A stretch of DNA of 64,000 nucleotides, from the NCBI GenBank assembly GCA_021014945.1, contig MU266329.1:291598-355597 (forward strand), read 5' to 3'. The notes below the pieces were generated by a model. The model saw nothing but the letters and a program-made list of their open reading frames with translations. It did not search any database and was not told where the DNA came from. This document shows, piece after piece, positions 44,378-56,845 of the stretch. The DNA comes from Leucogyrophana mollusca. Taxonomy: Eukaryota > Basidiomycota > Agaricomycetes > Boletales. Each line of letters starts with the position of its first letter. The stretch's first letter is position 1. A program made the translations under genes and the position numbers.

Positions 44378-46935
44378 ATGGACGCCATGAGCATTGCAGA
44401 CAACACGACGGTAGTTGGCGGGCCATCTTCCGTCGCCAATCGCAAGGACCTGCTTCGCGACCGCAACGAGGACTCAGACTATCCCCTAAAGTCCCCCTCG
44501 AATGACAGTCGCAAGAAGGAAGTGCACGTACACGACTTCTCCAAGACAGCTGACTATGGCATCGAAGAGAGGCCGTTCTTTGTGCCCATCCCAAAGCAGG
44601 GTGTGACTGCTGCATTGCAAAAGCTCGATGTTCAGCTCCAGAACGTACGTCGCGTCACCTACCTGCTAAACTCAATCGTATCTCATATTCCACCCAGTCC
44701 GGTCGCAACAAGATACTGTCCAAGAAGGTCAGTCCACTCACGCGCCTTTTGTGCAGCACCTCCAACAACTTCACTAGGCACCGACGGACTGGATTGGCAA
44801 GGAAGTGCCTCCTGGGACCCTCGGTCTGATCAACCACGGAGGGCTACCAAAGGTTTTGGTGCGCCCAGGCCGCTACCCTGGCTTCCCGCTGCGCAACTGG
44901 TGGGCGCGTAGCTGGCACGGGACCAAAGGACGTATGTGGCCCTTTGTGGTTCAATGAAGCCTCTCCTGATCTTTGAGCAGTCTCGGACACAGCCATCGAG
45001 TTTCAGGGCCTGACCATCGTCCAGGTGTCCCAGAACCAGGTGAGCTCTCAATAGAGAACGCTGCAATATAAAGCCTGACCATACTCGGCAGGCTGCTGTG
45101 GTATCTGACCCTCAGGTATAGTGAATGCTCTACGCCACGTTGGGACATTGGCTGAAGATTTTCGTCAAAGAATCGGATTTTCGTTATCAAAAATTCTGGT
45201 TTCGTGGCCTATGCCATTGAAGGCACATACAACGTCCTTGCAATTGTCGATCAGACTCACTTGCCAACCACCATCAAGGACACCGTCACAGGTGCCGTCT
45301 TGGGCTCGTATGTGCATCCGCTCTCCGTTTCAATTTGTCTCTGACTCCATACCACAGCACGTATGAAGTCAGGATGAAAAGCAAAGTAAGTGCGAGGCAG
45401 GAACAAGAATACGTTGTTGCGCTCTTGTAAGTTGTTTCCTCTTGGCCTAACACACCCCCTCAACATCAACTGACACACAATCGTACAGCCTAAACATTCC
45501 TGCGAACAATTGCGCCATTCTTCAACGCGGAGACGACCTCGAGCTTCTCCCTGCTGGTCAGCACTACATTACCAATCCGAACGTGACCCTTCGTGGTCTC
45601 TACACCCTAGGGGAGAACCAGCTGGAGATGCCGACTAAGGATATGTAAGTAGCGTGGTGAATCTAAGGGATGGCTTTTGGTCTCACATGTCCTTGTGGAG
45701 ATTCACGAGGGATCAGGTCCCTGTCGGACTTAGGATCTACTTGAAATGGTGAGGTCCAAGTTCGCCACCGTTTCGTGTAGGTTGTTGACAATATATGCAG
45801 GCAATTGGTTGAACCCCTCAAAGTAAGCTTCATATGTTAAGCTGTCATAGATCGATAGGTATTAACATTTTCGAAAGCTAACGACTCATGGATATATGAC
45901 TCCATACGATGCCCTTCGGTAGGCTCTTTGTTTTCTTTTCGTTCGCGCCCTTAACATGTTCCCTCCAGTGACAAGACGCAGTCCATCCTCACACAGATCG
46001 TTGCTCACCGTATGTACCCATGGTCCTTTATCAAGCCTGCCATCTGACATTATTCCCAGTCGACTACAGCTCGATGGTAAAGCAGCGTTCACTCGGCCCT
46101 GATAACTTGGAGGACGGCTCCGACCCTTCTTCCGCATTCCTCGATGCTCTTAGGACCCGAGCGATGGACGAGATGCATGAAGCTGCGTTGGAGTATGGAA
46201 TTGTCTTGAAGGACCTTGGTATGTCCGCTCCTATTGGGATGGAAGAACTGCACCTGATAGCATTCATCGCAGCTGTCATCGATCGTCAATTCAAGGGTAT
46301 GTGCCATGTCGTACGAGTGCGGTTCTCGCATTGAATTGATTTCTGGCAGGCGAAATTGCTTCAACGATGGACAAGCTGACGACCCGTGCCCTCCAAGCTC
46401 AAGTCGAGGCTGCTGTTCGTTGTTCCAATTCAGTTTCCGACCTTCCACTAACTTGGTGATGGCCATTAGAACGTCGACAGGGAAAACAGTAACAAAGTGA
46501 AGCAAGAGGAGGGAGCTCTCGCAGTTGCCCGCATCAAGGCGCAAGCTCGAAACGTAAGCGCATCTATACGTACTGTGGTCAAAACTCCCTGCAACTACCC
46601 TTCTACAGACTCAAGCCGACTCGGAAGCCTACAGCGTCATCGCCGCCGCCAAAGCCCAGGCGGAGCGCACCAAGATCGAAGCCCTTGCTCAAGCAGAGGC
46701 CATCCGTCTCACCGCCGAAGCCGACGCAGAGGCGATCAAGATCAAAGCCCGCGCAGATGCCGAGGTCGTCGACCAGTTCGCGCGAGAGATGGAGATGAGG
46801 AGGGTGGAAATATCGAGGATCAAGGCATATGGAAACAAGACCATTTTTGCTCCCGCCGACGGACCTGGCTCGCAAATGGGGAGCGCATTGGCGATGGGGA
46901 TGGCGGCAGGGCTGGGGAGCAAGGCTGAGAAGTAG
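44378..46935 (+). CDS. SPFH/Band-7 (flotillin-like) membrane scaffold protein
   Basis: A protein of the stomatin/prohibitin/flotillin superfamily that associates with the cytosolic face of membranes and forms large oligomers. An N-terminal polar region (MDAMSIADNTTVVGGPSSVA) leads through several small exons to ILSKKAPTDWIGKEVPPGTL and INHGGLPKVLVRPGRYPGFP. VQVSQNQAAVVSDPQ begins the Band-7 core, followed by AIEGTYNVLAIVDQTHLPTT, NCAILQRGDDLELLPAGQHY and FTRDQVPVGLRIYLKWQLVE. After MDKLTTRALQAQVE there is a long Ala/Glu-rich helix (46620-46790) with flotillin-type EA repeats (AKAQAERTKIEALAQAEAIR). The tail is glycine/methionine-rich (SALAMGMAAGLGSKAEK). An ATG upstream at 44246 is in frame, but 44378 fits the leader better. 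Confidence 0.85.
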
Positions 46936-47540
46936 TGGCGAGTCTCTTTTTTCTCTAGCCTGATTCGCAGTCCAACAAATGCGCTTCCTCACCTTTTGTC
47001 ACTGAGTTCTGTTGTTGTGGATGTATTTATTGTGATACCCTGCCTCTCAAATCTCTGTATCGTACACTCATTTTGATTCGTTGATTATCCTCACCTACTG
47101 TGTAGTCCAGCAAGGGGTGGTCCGCGTGCTCCCCTTCGTATTGCGATGCTCACCTGTTTGCCTGTCTCCAGTCGAGGGCCTGAAGGGTTGACAGTGGCGG
47201 GCTCCACTTCCCACGCTGGAGTGCGATATTTCGCTGCAAGGCTCTCCACGCCAGGGCGGAGGACACTATTAACAGCACCGGGTCCGACTTGAGTCAGTGT
47301 CAGTCAGTCCTTCAAGACCGTAGTGATTGGTGAAAGGAGGACAAATAGAGATTCTTTGGGTGGTTATCTGTGTTTGGCTGTGTTGTGGCAGAGCATGCCC
47401 CAGTCAGCGAGGAGGCTTTGCAAGACTTGTCCGCGACTCTATCCTGAACGCTGACCACTTCCATCCGCCTCTCCACTGCACTCCATACCTTAGCGAGACT
47501 CCCGGTCCATACATCTCCTTTACTATCACAAGCATCGAGA

Positions 47541-48161
47541 ATGAGGTCGAAATTCAAGGACGAGCACCCCTTTGGTGCGCAACATGGTCTTTGTGTTCCA
47601 AACCCGCAGTCCACTGACTAGGTATCGCATTGACAGAGAAGCGCAAGCAGGAGGCTGAGCGCATCAGGCAGAAATACCCCGACCGTATCCCTGTGAGTTT
47701 TGTGTGCGCGGCCTCTGACACTCGTCTGACACTTGTGTCGATATAGGTCATCTGCGAGAAGGCAGACCGGACAGATATTCCTACCATTGACAAGAAGAAA
47801 TATCTGGTGCCTTCGGTATGCATACTTATGCTTTGCCTGCTGTGCGATGGACTTTTGATCGGCTGTCAATTAACCCTCCATGCGCCACAGGATCTGACGG
47901 TTGGACAGTTCGTCTACGTCATTCGCAAGCGTATCAAACTGGCGCCAGAGAAGGCCATTTTCATCTTCGTTGACGAGGTTCTGCCACCGACGGCGGCACT
48001 CATGAGTGCCATATACGAGGAACACAAGTGCGTGGGCTGTTACCTCCCGATTTATATCTCGGTGACTGATCTCGCTCCTGTGTAGGGATGAGGACAATTT
48101 TCTGTATGTAAGCTATTCAGGCGAGAATACGTTTGGACAGGAGGGCTGGATTGAGCTATGA
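47541..48161 (+). CDS. ATG8: Autophagy ubiquitin-like protein Atg8
   Basis: The ubiquitin-like modifier that is attached to phosphatidylethanolamine on autophagosome membranes. Five exons (47541-47574, 47637-47692, 47747-47815, 47891-48027, 48086-48161) sum to 372 nt (123 aa). The conserved order is [78 protein letters not shown] and [10 protein letters not shown]. Glycine after the conserved phenylalanine is the Atg4 cleavage point; a seven-residue tail (QEGWIEL) follows it and would be removed before lipidation. Confidence 0.98.
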
Positions 48162-49329
48162 GAGCATACTGTGACCAGTAGTTACGATGGCGCCACGACT
48201 TGCGAGCTCGACACTTAGGCAGTAAAGGGTATCTCTTCTATCCCCGCCACTCTCCTATGTCCCTGTGTCGTCACCACCCCGCCGTACTCTTTTCTGACCT
48301 GCCTTGCTTGCCGTTGTATTTTACTTGTGTTTATGATGCGCCTTTCCTTTTGCCCTACAACAAACGAAACGAAGGTGTCTGTATATGGATAATTATCAGG
48401 ATTCGCAAGCGCCCGAATCATTGACTGGCGATGGCTTTATTTAGCGTGACATGAGGCGTGGTGCGCTTTAGCAGGTAGGAGACTTCCACGAACTCAGCAT
48501 CACGATGAAAGAGAGCTTGGGGCAGGCCCAGCTAAATCAAAAGACAAGTATCCGGGATACTTGACACGCTGTAGAGCGCCAGGCTGCTTCAGCGCGACAG
48601 CTGACCTGGGAGCTCTTTCAACTTGCCACCACGGTATCTGCTAGTGCGAGTGCTCGATCGCTCGGGCTTCTCGAACGCATCGACGTTCAGTCATGCGCAG
48701 GCTTCGGGTATCCTTGTATTTTGGGAAACCACAGGTAGTGAGTGAACGCTCAAGTTGATTCTTCTGAACTCTTCTGACACGCCAGTTCTGAGTACAGCTA
48801 ACCAGGGCTGTGGCTTCTAGCACACTAACCGTCCCAACTCCGAATGACCCCCTGAGCGTGGGGCTGAGGCGCCCTCGATACGTGGCAGGATCAGTGCCGG
48901 TGGGTGTCCGGCACGCTGAGGGCAGTGTTGGTGCCGCGCGGATCCCAGTAGCTCGGAAGCTACACCGGGAACGCGTTTTTCCAGTCCGCGCACACAGAAT
49001 TAAAAAATGGCACCGCTGCTATCGTCCACATATGTATCATCTCCGCTCGATAATGGACTTGTGGTATGAAGGGGACAATGTCCAAACTCTCCCCTCCACT
49101 TGTATATCAACTGACTTTCCACAACGTGCTTTGACTGGTGGCCACAGTACTGGCTGGTGGCCCAGACCATGTGCGGTGGACGCGACCACCTACTCCAAGG
49201 CATAAAAGCAGCTGGACATAGCACTGGGCTTAAACCCCATCATACAACGTTTCCCGCAGTCTATCTGCCAGCTCCGTCACATTCATTTCATCTCTTAACA
49301 AGCAACGTACATCGGTTGTCTGCGACGCC
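48162..49329. other. Intergenic, no gene seen
   Basis: 1.2 kb between ATG8 and the next plus-strand gene. Short frames only. A CT-rich stretch with TATA-like sequence (GGCATAAAAGC near 49199) precedes the membrane-protein gene by about 130 bp and could be its promoter. Confidence 0.45.
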
Positions 49330-50211
49330 ATGCCGTTCCCATTCGCTCTTTCTCGCTTCCTTCTTCTCAGTGCGCCATGATCCTCTTCGCTGTCATGCTA
49401 CACCCATTGCTCACCGCTGTTATTCAAGTCCTTATTGTTATCTGCCATGTCGCTTCAATCGTGATTTCTATGTTGTCGTTCGTTGGTGGGACTGGTGGAC
49501 GTGCGTTATTGTGATATATCCTCCTGGCTTCCGTTCACACTCAATTTGCCAGCGTTCGAAGCGGTCGCTGTCGTCTCCAGCATCATTTCGCTTTTAGTTT
49601 TCCCGATTACGTGAGTTAGAGACTCTCAGCGCCCATCCCAGCAACCCTTATCCCACCTACAGGCTATTCTATAAGTATATCAACCAAAATGCCGAAGCTA
49701 GCAACACCAGGAGTCTGGTCACCTTTGGTTCCCTGTGGCTTTCGAGCTTCGGTGCGAGCTTTTTTTTCTTCTTGTTGTAACGGACCAATCTCACCTTCCG
49801 CAAAGTTTCCGCTGTGCTGCTAACCGTACGGGCTCGCCAGGACAGTGGACGCGGGCTTTGTGACGATTTCGCACAGACAGGCGGGTGCACGTTGGGGTCC
49901 ACCCTTTTGGCTTTGCCCTTCATGGCTGCGGTATTCGGTGCGCTCATTTCATGGTCTAGTCACTGTCATCTCCCTCATGATAGGATTCAGCCATCACCGG
50001 ATTTGTGGTGGCATATATCGACAAACTCCCTGGAGTCGTGAAAGTCACGCCGCGCCATGTCCCCAACAAAGCCCCCAGCTCGCATTATCATCCACGCATT
50101 CCCATTGACGTCGAAATGGGCGACATGTATACCGCCTTTCCTGCTAGGAAGGGGAGGTTGGAGAAAAAGGACCCAGACGCTCACAGCGAGTGGTCCGATA
50201 TCCCCGTGTGA
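49330..50211 (+). CDS. Small multi-span membrane protein, unknown family
   Basis: The first exons give MPFPFALSRFLLL, then hydrophobic helices ICHVASIVISMLSFVGGTGG and VAVVSSIISLLVFPITLFYK joined by clean GT-AG introns. After the polar loop YINQNAEASNTRS comes LVTFGSLWLSSF. A later exon offers a cysteine-containing loop and a helix (LGSTLLALPFMAAVFGALIS). The last segment is a polar cytosolic tail ending HSEWSDIPV at 50211. Four helices with a cysteine loop and a charged tail resemble fungal MARVEL-like membrane proteins, but I do not recognise the family. The joins between 49760 and 50060 are uncertain. Confidence 0.6.
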
Positions 50212-50380
50212 AGTCTCGAGTACCCCCTGGCTGTCCTTATGGTGCTATGTATGCATAGGGCTGGTTCCTGTTTCTGTAAGTTGGTGTGCCCGCAGGTTGT
50301 ACTAGGTCTGATTTTGTGATTGACATGGCTATATCATTGTTGTTATTGTATCATGGATACATTGTCCCCCCGGAGCGGCA

Positions 50381-51956
50381 TCATGGACTGGCAGTAAGTA
50401 GCGTTTTATTGTCACCTACCTGTTCGTATACATCGTGCGGTAGATCGTTCTGTGCCCAAAAAGCGTCCCATTCGTCATCCTCTGGTTCGGGTTGCAGCGT
50501 ATAAGCATGTTCATCCACCGTAATGCCATCTTCTGCACAGCCAACATCAAGGGGCGACAGCTGTGATTTGTCTTGATCCTGCTGAGAGTGCTGCTGGATA
50601 GAGGCAGGAGGCTTGGGCAATTTCGCGGTTATAGTGGCTGGAAGAATCGGATGTGACCGTTGGGCAGTCTTCACAAATGCGGGGATGGTGGTGTCGGGAA
50701 CCACCGAAACACCTTGGGTAGTGACGATGTAGTCGCAAGAAGCAGGCATAGATACTGTGCTAAATATCACTGTTAAGCGTCTGATCAAGGTTGGCTGATC
50801 CTCGAACTGAACGGTGGTGTGCGCCGGATTGAGGTCGGGTCCACGGGGTTTCTTGACTCGTCCATCGGACTCGACAAGATAGCGGCGTCGTCCAGTGCGA
50901 GCGAGGAATATACGCACGTTCACCTGGTTCGCCCATACCAACCCCAGGGTGGCTTCCTTCCTGTCTTCTCCAGGTGCGCTATCACCACGGCCGAACCACC
51001 GGGATTGGTCACGGTAGCTCATATCCCCTGCGTCCGTGCTTGGCCCTCGATCAATGACATCTATGACCTCGTTCAGGACAAGGATTGCTATCTGGTGTTT
51101 ACTGGCGAGAGTGTGTAACAGGGTCGAAATTTCGGATACCTGACGTGAACGTTCGACCAAGGTTTTCGTTGTTGTTCTCCCGAGTGAATGGAAAAGCTCG
51201 GCAAGCGCGTCTATGATAACGAGCTTCACGGGTTTGGTAGAGGTGTCTTGAGCCCTGGCCGATATGAGTGCTGGCAACGTCTGGGATAGGACGTAAATGA
51301 GTCTGTCGATGGTAGACGTTGAGATCGTCTGCACATCCGACATGTTACACAATGAGGGTGAAAGCAATGGATGGGAATTCAGCAGTTGCTCCATACGCGT
51401 GGTAGACAGTTTCGAGGCTATCGTCAAGTAGCAAGCTGAGCCTGCGAGACCACCTAACCTTGGCGGCAATTGTACGAGCAGGGATAGCTGGAGGGCCAGT
51501 TGGGTTTTGCCGGCGGCACTGCCAACCTATCAGCATCCCGGACCACATGGGTGAAACCAGTAAATACTCACCTCTCTCCAACAACTTCCCATATCATTCC
51601 AGTCCTAATTCCGCCTCCAATAACGCCATCTAACTCTGCGTCTCCAGTCGTGAACTTCTCTTGTCCCTGATTTAGGATTTCCGACATGAGGTGAAGAGGT
51701 CGAGCACACTCTCTGGAAATAAGATCAACGATCCTGCTAGCTTCCTGCGGTGGAAGTCGGCAGTTTCGCGAGATGTCACTGCTAGTGGCGAGCAGTAGGT
51801 CTGAGACATCGTTGAATCCGCCTTCAAGTCTGCTATGAGAAGGTGTTCAGGGTGGAAACCCTCCTCAAAGAGCTCACCTTTAGCAAGTGCAGCTTTCTGA
51901 TACCCAGTCAGCTGGAGCAAAGAAGATATCTTCGCAAACTCCTGAGCGGGGATCAT
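50381..51956 (-). CDS. RecA/Rad51-family recombination protein (Rad57/XRCC3-like)
   Basis: A Rad51 paralogue acting in homologous recombination in the nucleus. Three exons (51878-51956, 51572-51821, 50381-51518) sum to 1467 nt (488 aa). The N-terminus carries a helical region (FNDVSDLLLATSSDISRNC), the sensor-like block TTGDAELDGVIGGGIRTGMI, and Walker A in GESAAGKTQLALQ. The Walker B strand is KLVIIDALAELFHS. RSRQVSEISTLLHTLASKHQ and LVLNEVIDVI follow. ATLGLVWANQVNVRIFL marks the last core strands. Beyond residue ~330 a long non-conserved C-terminal tail, acidic near the end (EPEDDEWDAFWAQND), is unusual in length. Rad57 is favoured over Rad55, but a paralogue assignment needs a tree. The next in-frame start upstream would be non-ATG or lies before another intron. 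Confidence 0.82.
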
Positions 51957-52226
51957 CACAGGAGCATTGATCGAGCTCGAGTATAGATCATGATGTAGGC
52001 CAAACAAGGCCGGAAGCAGCTGTATTTGTTCCCTACACAGGCTACAGTCTTTGCCAAACAAACGTACTCAATATTGTGCAAGGCAGCCAGTATGTATCAA
52101 ATAAAAACATGCAAGTCCACCGAGGCCAAAGACCAGGGTATGGCTAATGAGGTTCCATTAAGATGGCGGATTGGATGGCGTGAAATGGTGCATTGTTTGG
52201 TGGGGGTAGAATTGCCTAATCTTTAT

Positions 52227-55200
52227 CTACGAGCGTCCCGATCCTTGCCTAGCTGGTGAGAACAGCCCTCCCACAACACTCGACATCGTTTCCGTGATCT
52301 GGCGTTGCTGAGTGGGCGTGTGTTTCACGAAGAACAGGCGGACGTTTGTCGAGTTCCAAATTCCTAGAGGTGACATCCCGTGGACGTAGATTTCTCCCCA
52401 TATTAAGGACGTTAGCCACACTACGGAGGCATCTGACCACTGATCAACCAAGGTGTGAGGGTGTTGAGTACACCACATATCGCATTGAGCACTTACCAAG
52501 AACCGTCGCGGGTAGAGAGGAGGCGCCGGGGGGAGAACATCCACCAATGTCACGCTCTGGAGGAAGTCTGTGATCGTCCCCGTAGTGCTGGCTTTCTGGC
52601 GGCCAGCTTGCAGATTTTGTACCTTGGGCAGCAACTCCGATATCACCAACATGACGGTGTCCAATGGTAGCCTGACAACTCGTCAGACAACGGATCGCAC
52701 AATTGACGAGACTTTGTTCTCACCCTTGCTGCCAGGATGTCACCTAGTGAAACAACCCCAACCTCAGCAAAGGAAGAAAAGAAGACAACCGACATACCCA
52801 TTCTTGAGTGGGCAAAAATCCATTTCTTCCTATCCCCGCGGCAGCAATCCGCTCCACACTACTGGTCGTGTCCAGTGACAATGATCTTCGAGCTCTCATC
52901 TTGCCCCTGGCCTTTTCCGAGGTTGCGGTTGCTGTTATGCTTGCTGTCGGAGCTTCTGATATCGGTGACATGAGAGGCCGAGTCACTGCAGGGTCGTCAC
53001 CGGTACTATCATCTATATCATCGCTGTCTGGTTCACGGGCAGATGACTCCGTCTCCCTCGACAATTCGAGTGCACTGTTGCTCTCGGTTTGAAGAAGTCT
53101 GGTCTTCTCCGCGTGGGCGTCTTCCGTACCGTCTCCGCTATTGGTAGGTTCGTTCTTCCTATTGCGCTCCGCTTGTCGGGCTTGCTCTTCTTTGGCCAGT
53201 TGCACGCGCTTGATCTCACGCAAACCCCGCGACAACGTGAAAGTGCCCAGGTCCTCGAACGTCTTGTGAGCGGTTATGATGGAGTAAAGTAAGTTCGGGT
53301 TGTCGGACAGATGATGGAAGATGACAGAGTTGAAGATCTCCAGCCTATGGCAGCACTTTAGCAGCCTTAAGCGGGACTGTCATGGCCAAACGTACATGAA
53401 GAAGAGCAATCTTGGGTGGCTCTCATCTGATAAAAGAAATAAGGGGTTCGAGAAAGAGGTAAAGAGCTGGATGAGGCGGGTCGATGCAACAACTGATAGG
53501 TTTTTAAAGTAGGGCGCAGCATTCGACAGCGCGATGATGAGGGCAGGATATATCGAGTTTAGGGCTCCTGACGTAGTTGCAACAATGGAATAAATCGCCT
53601 TGACCACCGTCAGGATATGCAAAAGGCAGATCTATGAGACGCCTACATTGATCATGAAGTCCGCAGCGCTTCCAGATGACGCCCATTTTGTCGGCACTTG
53701 TATCTTCACAGACGAAGACAATTTGTTACCGAACGCGGGCTCCGCTGACAGGGTCTGTATGATATACGAAAGTGCTCTGCAGAGGCCATGTTGTTCTAAC
53801 AGAACAATATCAGTGTGGAGTTTGGTTAACTGCATAGATAAGCGTACGAGGTTTGTCCTTGATCTCTAGGCTATAACACAGAAGATACGCAAGTACATCC
53901 ACAGACTTGTCTGAATCCAAAAGATATGCTCGGAATTTCTGAAGTGCGATATTAGGAGCCGGTTGTGGGACAGTACAAAGGACTTGCTGCTGACCTTGTT
54001 CAGTTCAATCGCTTTCCAAAAGAATATAACTACTACCCGTAAGAATGGGAGAGAGAAACCCCAAATGCGCCACTTACTTGCTTCTGGGACGTAGGCAACA
54101 GACTTCCGAGACCCAGGAAGCAGATCGTTTGAGATGGCCAACTGCTGTTCCAGGATGCTGGTGATTCCGTCTAAAATGAAGGTGAAGTCTTGCGTACGGT
54201 GCTTAATAGGATTTGAGCATGGCAAACTGTCTGAAATCACCGGAATCATACCAGTTTCGCCAGGAAGTATCGGAATGCGTTCGTATGTGCTGTAGGTGCC
54301 GGGCTGCTGTTGTCTCCGCCATCGGCGACGACATCCCTTGCAGGACCACTTTGAAAATCTAATAAAACACACAAAACCTGCAAACACATGCCCACAAGGG
54401 CGGACCGCGAGTCCTCTCCTTTGAAGACTAGGTGGTTATACGGTAATTTCCCTGCGACGCTGCCGATGGTGATGTTGCTTGTGGTTGAATTCATAACGGT
54501 ATTAAGCAGCGAACACAGCAGAGTCAGAACATCTCGGCGAGGGGTCTTCCTGACAACGTGCAGGCTGTAGAAAGAGGGTTTGGTGAACAGGGAAGAGGGT
54601 GTGACATAGATCTGGCGCGATAGAAGGACGAGAAGCAGTCGTAGCACTTCGGTTTTGTTTGAGTCAAAGGCGTGATTTGGACCAGGATCACTGGTCGAGC
54701 CGACACCTTTCTCCCTGATTTTGACGGTTATCAAAGAGTGGGCTGACGGAAGCACTAGCGGCTCACCAGATCACATAGTTGATTTTGTAGTGGTCAACTT
54801 GAATTCTAGTAGGAAGAGTGAAACCGCAGCAAAAGAGAAGATCGTTGATGCAAGTAAATAACTTTTCTCCAAGTGATGGTAGTGTCTTCCTCGGTTTGGG
54901 TTTTGCACCTGACGATTGTGGGGCTGTAGTATCCTCTTGGCCGGTCTCGACGTCGTCTTCGTCTTCGTCTTCGATGACGAACTGAATTGTCTCTGTGGTT
55001 GCCGGTGACCCCACACTGTCTTCATCCACTTCTACCTTTTTCCACAAAACCTCGAGCTCAAAGGCATTGGATTCTCCCTCGACTTCGAACACCACTGGAA
55101 GCACCCTCGACAGGATTCGTATGCTATTCAAGACTTCCTTGGTCGTATTACGTTCCGAGTAGGCAGCTTTAATTAATGACGTCGCGTATGAAGCAACCGA

Positions 55201-55685
55201 AGCACCAGTCTGAGAAGGAAACGTGTGGTCGGACACGAGATTGAATAAACGGGATGTAACGACTCGAATAAGTGTTGCGATGTTTTCTGGCGCGTCTAGC
55301 AATGCACGGCGAACTTTGAAAGAGAACGATTCAGATCGGCCCAAGGACATTTTGAGATCATACGCACTGTCATGAGGAGAAATGAGGGAGAAAACATCTG
55401 AAGGAGTGTCGAAGAGAGCGAAGTACTGTCAGTGATATTGAGTGAGATTTGTAGGCCTTCGCGAAGGCGAGGGACTGACTTGATCCCAATACGAGTCAGT
55501 TTCAGATATGTTCTATGAGCATGGTATATGAGCCAGAGGTCTTGTGTTTTGACGGGTTGGGAGATACGCACTCGTGTCGACGCCAATTTGGAGATACCTT
55601 CTGGTCGACTGCGAAATGCGAGCTTCGCCTCGTCATTCAACAGACCAAAAGGGGCCGTCAACTTCTGCGGAAACTTGCTGAACAT
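52227..55685 (-). CDS. HID1: HID1 family protein (Golgi/vesicle trafficking)
   Basis: A large peripheral membrane protein of the Hid1/Ftp105/Ecm30 family that works at the trans-Golgi in secretory or endosomal traffic. The N-terminus MFSKFPQKLTAPFGLLNDEA is followed by YFALFDTPSDVFSLISPHD and RRALLDAPENIATLIRVVTS. Further conserved blocks are LNSIRILSRVLPVVFE, FTCINDLLFCCGFTLP, RQIYVTPSSLF, RRDVLTLLCSLLNTVMN, YNHLVFKGEDSRSALVGMCL, TNAFRYFLAKL, GLCRALSYIIQTLSAEPAFG, AIYSIVATTSGALNSIYPAL, STRLIQLFTSFSNPLFLLSD and RGLREIKRVQLAKEE. The C-terminal part has an Asp/Ser/Thr-rich linker, then MLVISELLPKVQNLQ. There are at least ten introns; I did not resolve all of them. Confidence 0.9.
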
Positions 55686-55851
55686 CGCTGTCACGTAGTT
55701 GAAGTAAATCAAGCTCAGGCAGACGAGGCTGGTACTTGGTGGGCTGTACCGTGTGGAATATTGCGATGCTGGTTGCGTAGATATTATAATTAATATTGGC
55801 ACAAGCGGCAAAACCCGCCACTTGGACCGCCAACACTGTCCGCGACTACTT
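55686..55851. promoter_or_regulatory. Shared upstream region of HID1 and COQ7
   Basis: Only 166 bp separate the divergent start codons of HID1 (55685, minus) and COQ7 (55852, plus). No consensus TATA box is present. It must serve both genes, unless one promoter lies inside the other gene. Confidence 0.55.
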
Positions 55852-56634
55852 ATGTTGGCTTGTTCGAGAAGAGGCATTTTGAGCATCTCGCACGCAGGCC
55901 GTAGGCTGTCGTCCAGAGCATCTACGTCCTACACGGATCCTCTGAGGAGTCAGGACCCAGTCACATCTACGACGCCCAGGGATATCACACCAGAACAGCG
56001 TGATGTTCTGGACAGTGCGCTCCGCGTAGACCAGGCTGGTGAAATTGCTGCAAACTGGATATATCACGGTCAAATGGCTGTACTAGGACGCGATCCTACC
56101 GTTGGGCCTCTCATTCAGGTTCTCCCTTTCTAGAGTCTGGTCTGGTGTCTGACTGACTGAGGCTATCATTGCAGGACATGTGGGACCAGGAGAAACGACA
56201 CTTGGTGGTTATGGACAAGCTACAAGTGCAACACCGGATACGGCCAACAATACTCGCTGATGTCGCCAAGGCTGCGGGGTTCGCCCTCGGCGCAGCGACG
56301 GCACTGATGGGCAAGGAGGCTGCGATGGCGTGTACTGAAGCTGTCGAAACAGTTATCGGAGAACACTACGATGAGTGAGTCGTCACCAGCGGCACACTAC
56401 CAATTGTACCAACACCCACACCCTAGTCAATTAAAGGATTTCGAGTCTTTACCTTCATCCCATCCCAGTGTTGCGTTATTGAAGGACGTGATTAAAGAAC
56501 TGCGCGATGACGAACTGGAACACCTGGATACCGCAGTGGAACACCATTCACAGAGAGCTCCGGCCCATGCTTTGCTGAGCACGGTGGTCGGGGGCGGTTG
56601 TAAGATAGCAATAGAGCTATGTAAAAGATTCTAG
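55852..56634 (+). CDS. COQ7: 5-demethoxyubiquinone hydroxylase (Coq7/Clk-1)
   Basis: The di-iron monooxygenase that makes the penultimate intermediate of ubiquinone, on the matrix side of the inner mitochondrial membrane. Three exons (55852-56118, 56175-56374, 56427-56634) sum to 675 nt (224 aa). The basic, Ser/Arg-rich first ~30 residues ([20 protein letters not shown]) look like a mitochondrial presequence. The core has [18 protein letters not shown] with the first iron-binding Glu, [15 protein letters not shown] with the ExxH motif, and [17 protein letters not shown]. The last ExxH is in [13 protein letters not shown]. The C-terminus IAIELCKRF is normal. Confidence 0.97.
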
Positions 56635-56845
56635 GCATCACAAGATATTCATCCCCCAGCTTGCTCATTGTTGAGAAGTAAGGACCGCCTTCGTCGGAAA
56701 CTTTGGTACGCTTACGGGAGAGGATATGAGGTGCTATGGATGGTTGATAAAATCTGGTGAAACAGTCGGGGGTCGCGATAATATCGTCTCCAAATCCAAG
56801 CCGACGTGCTTTCCGCAAGGGGTCTAGTATTGGTAAATGATAAAA

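Noticed and set aside
46603..46992. Minus-strand frame rich in Ala and Ser opposite the SPFH gene
   Set aside because: This is the reverse reading of the EA-repeat helix of the flotillin-like protein.
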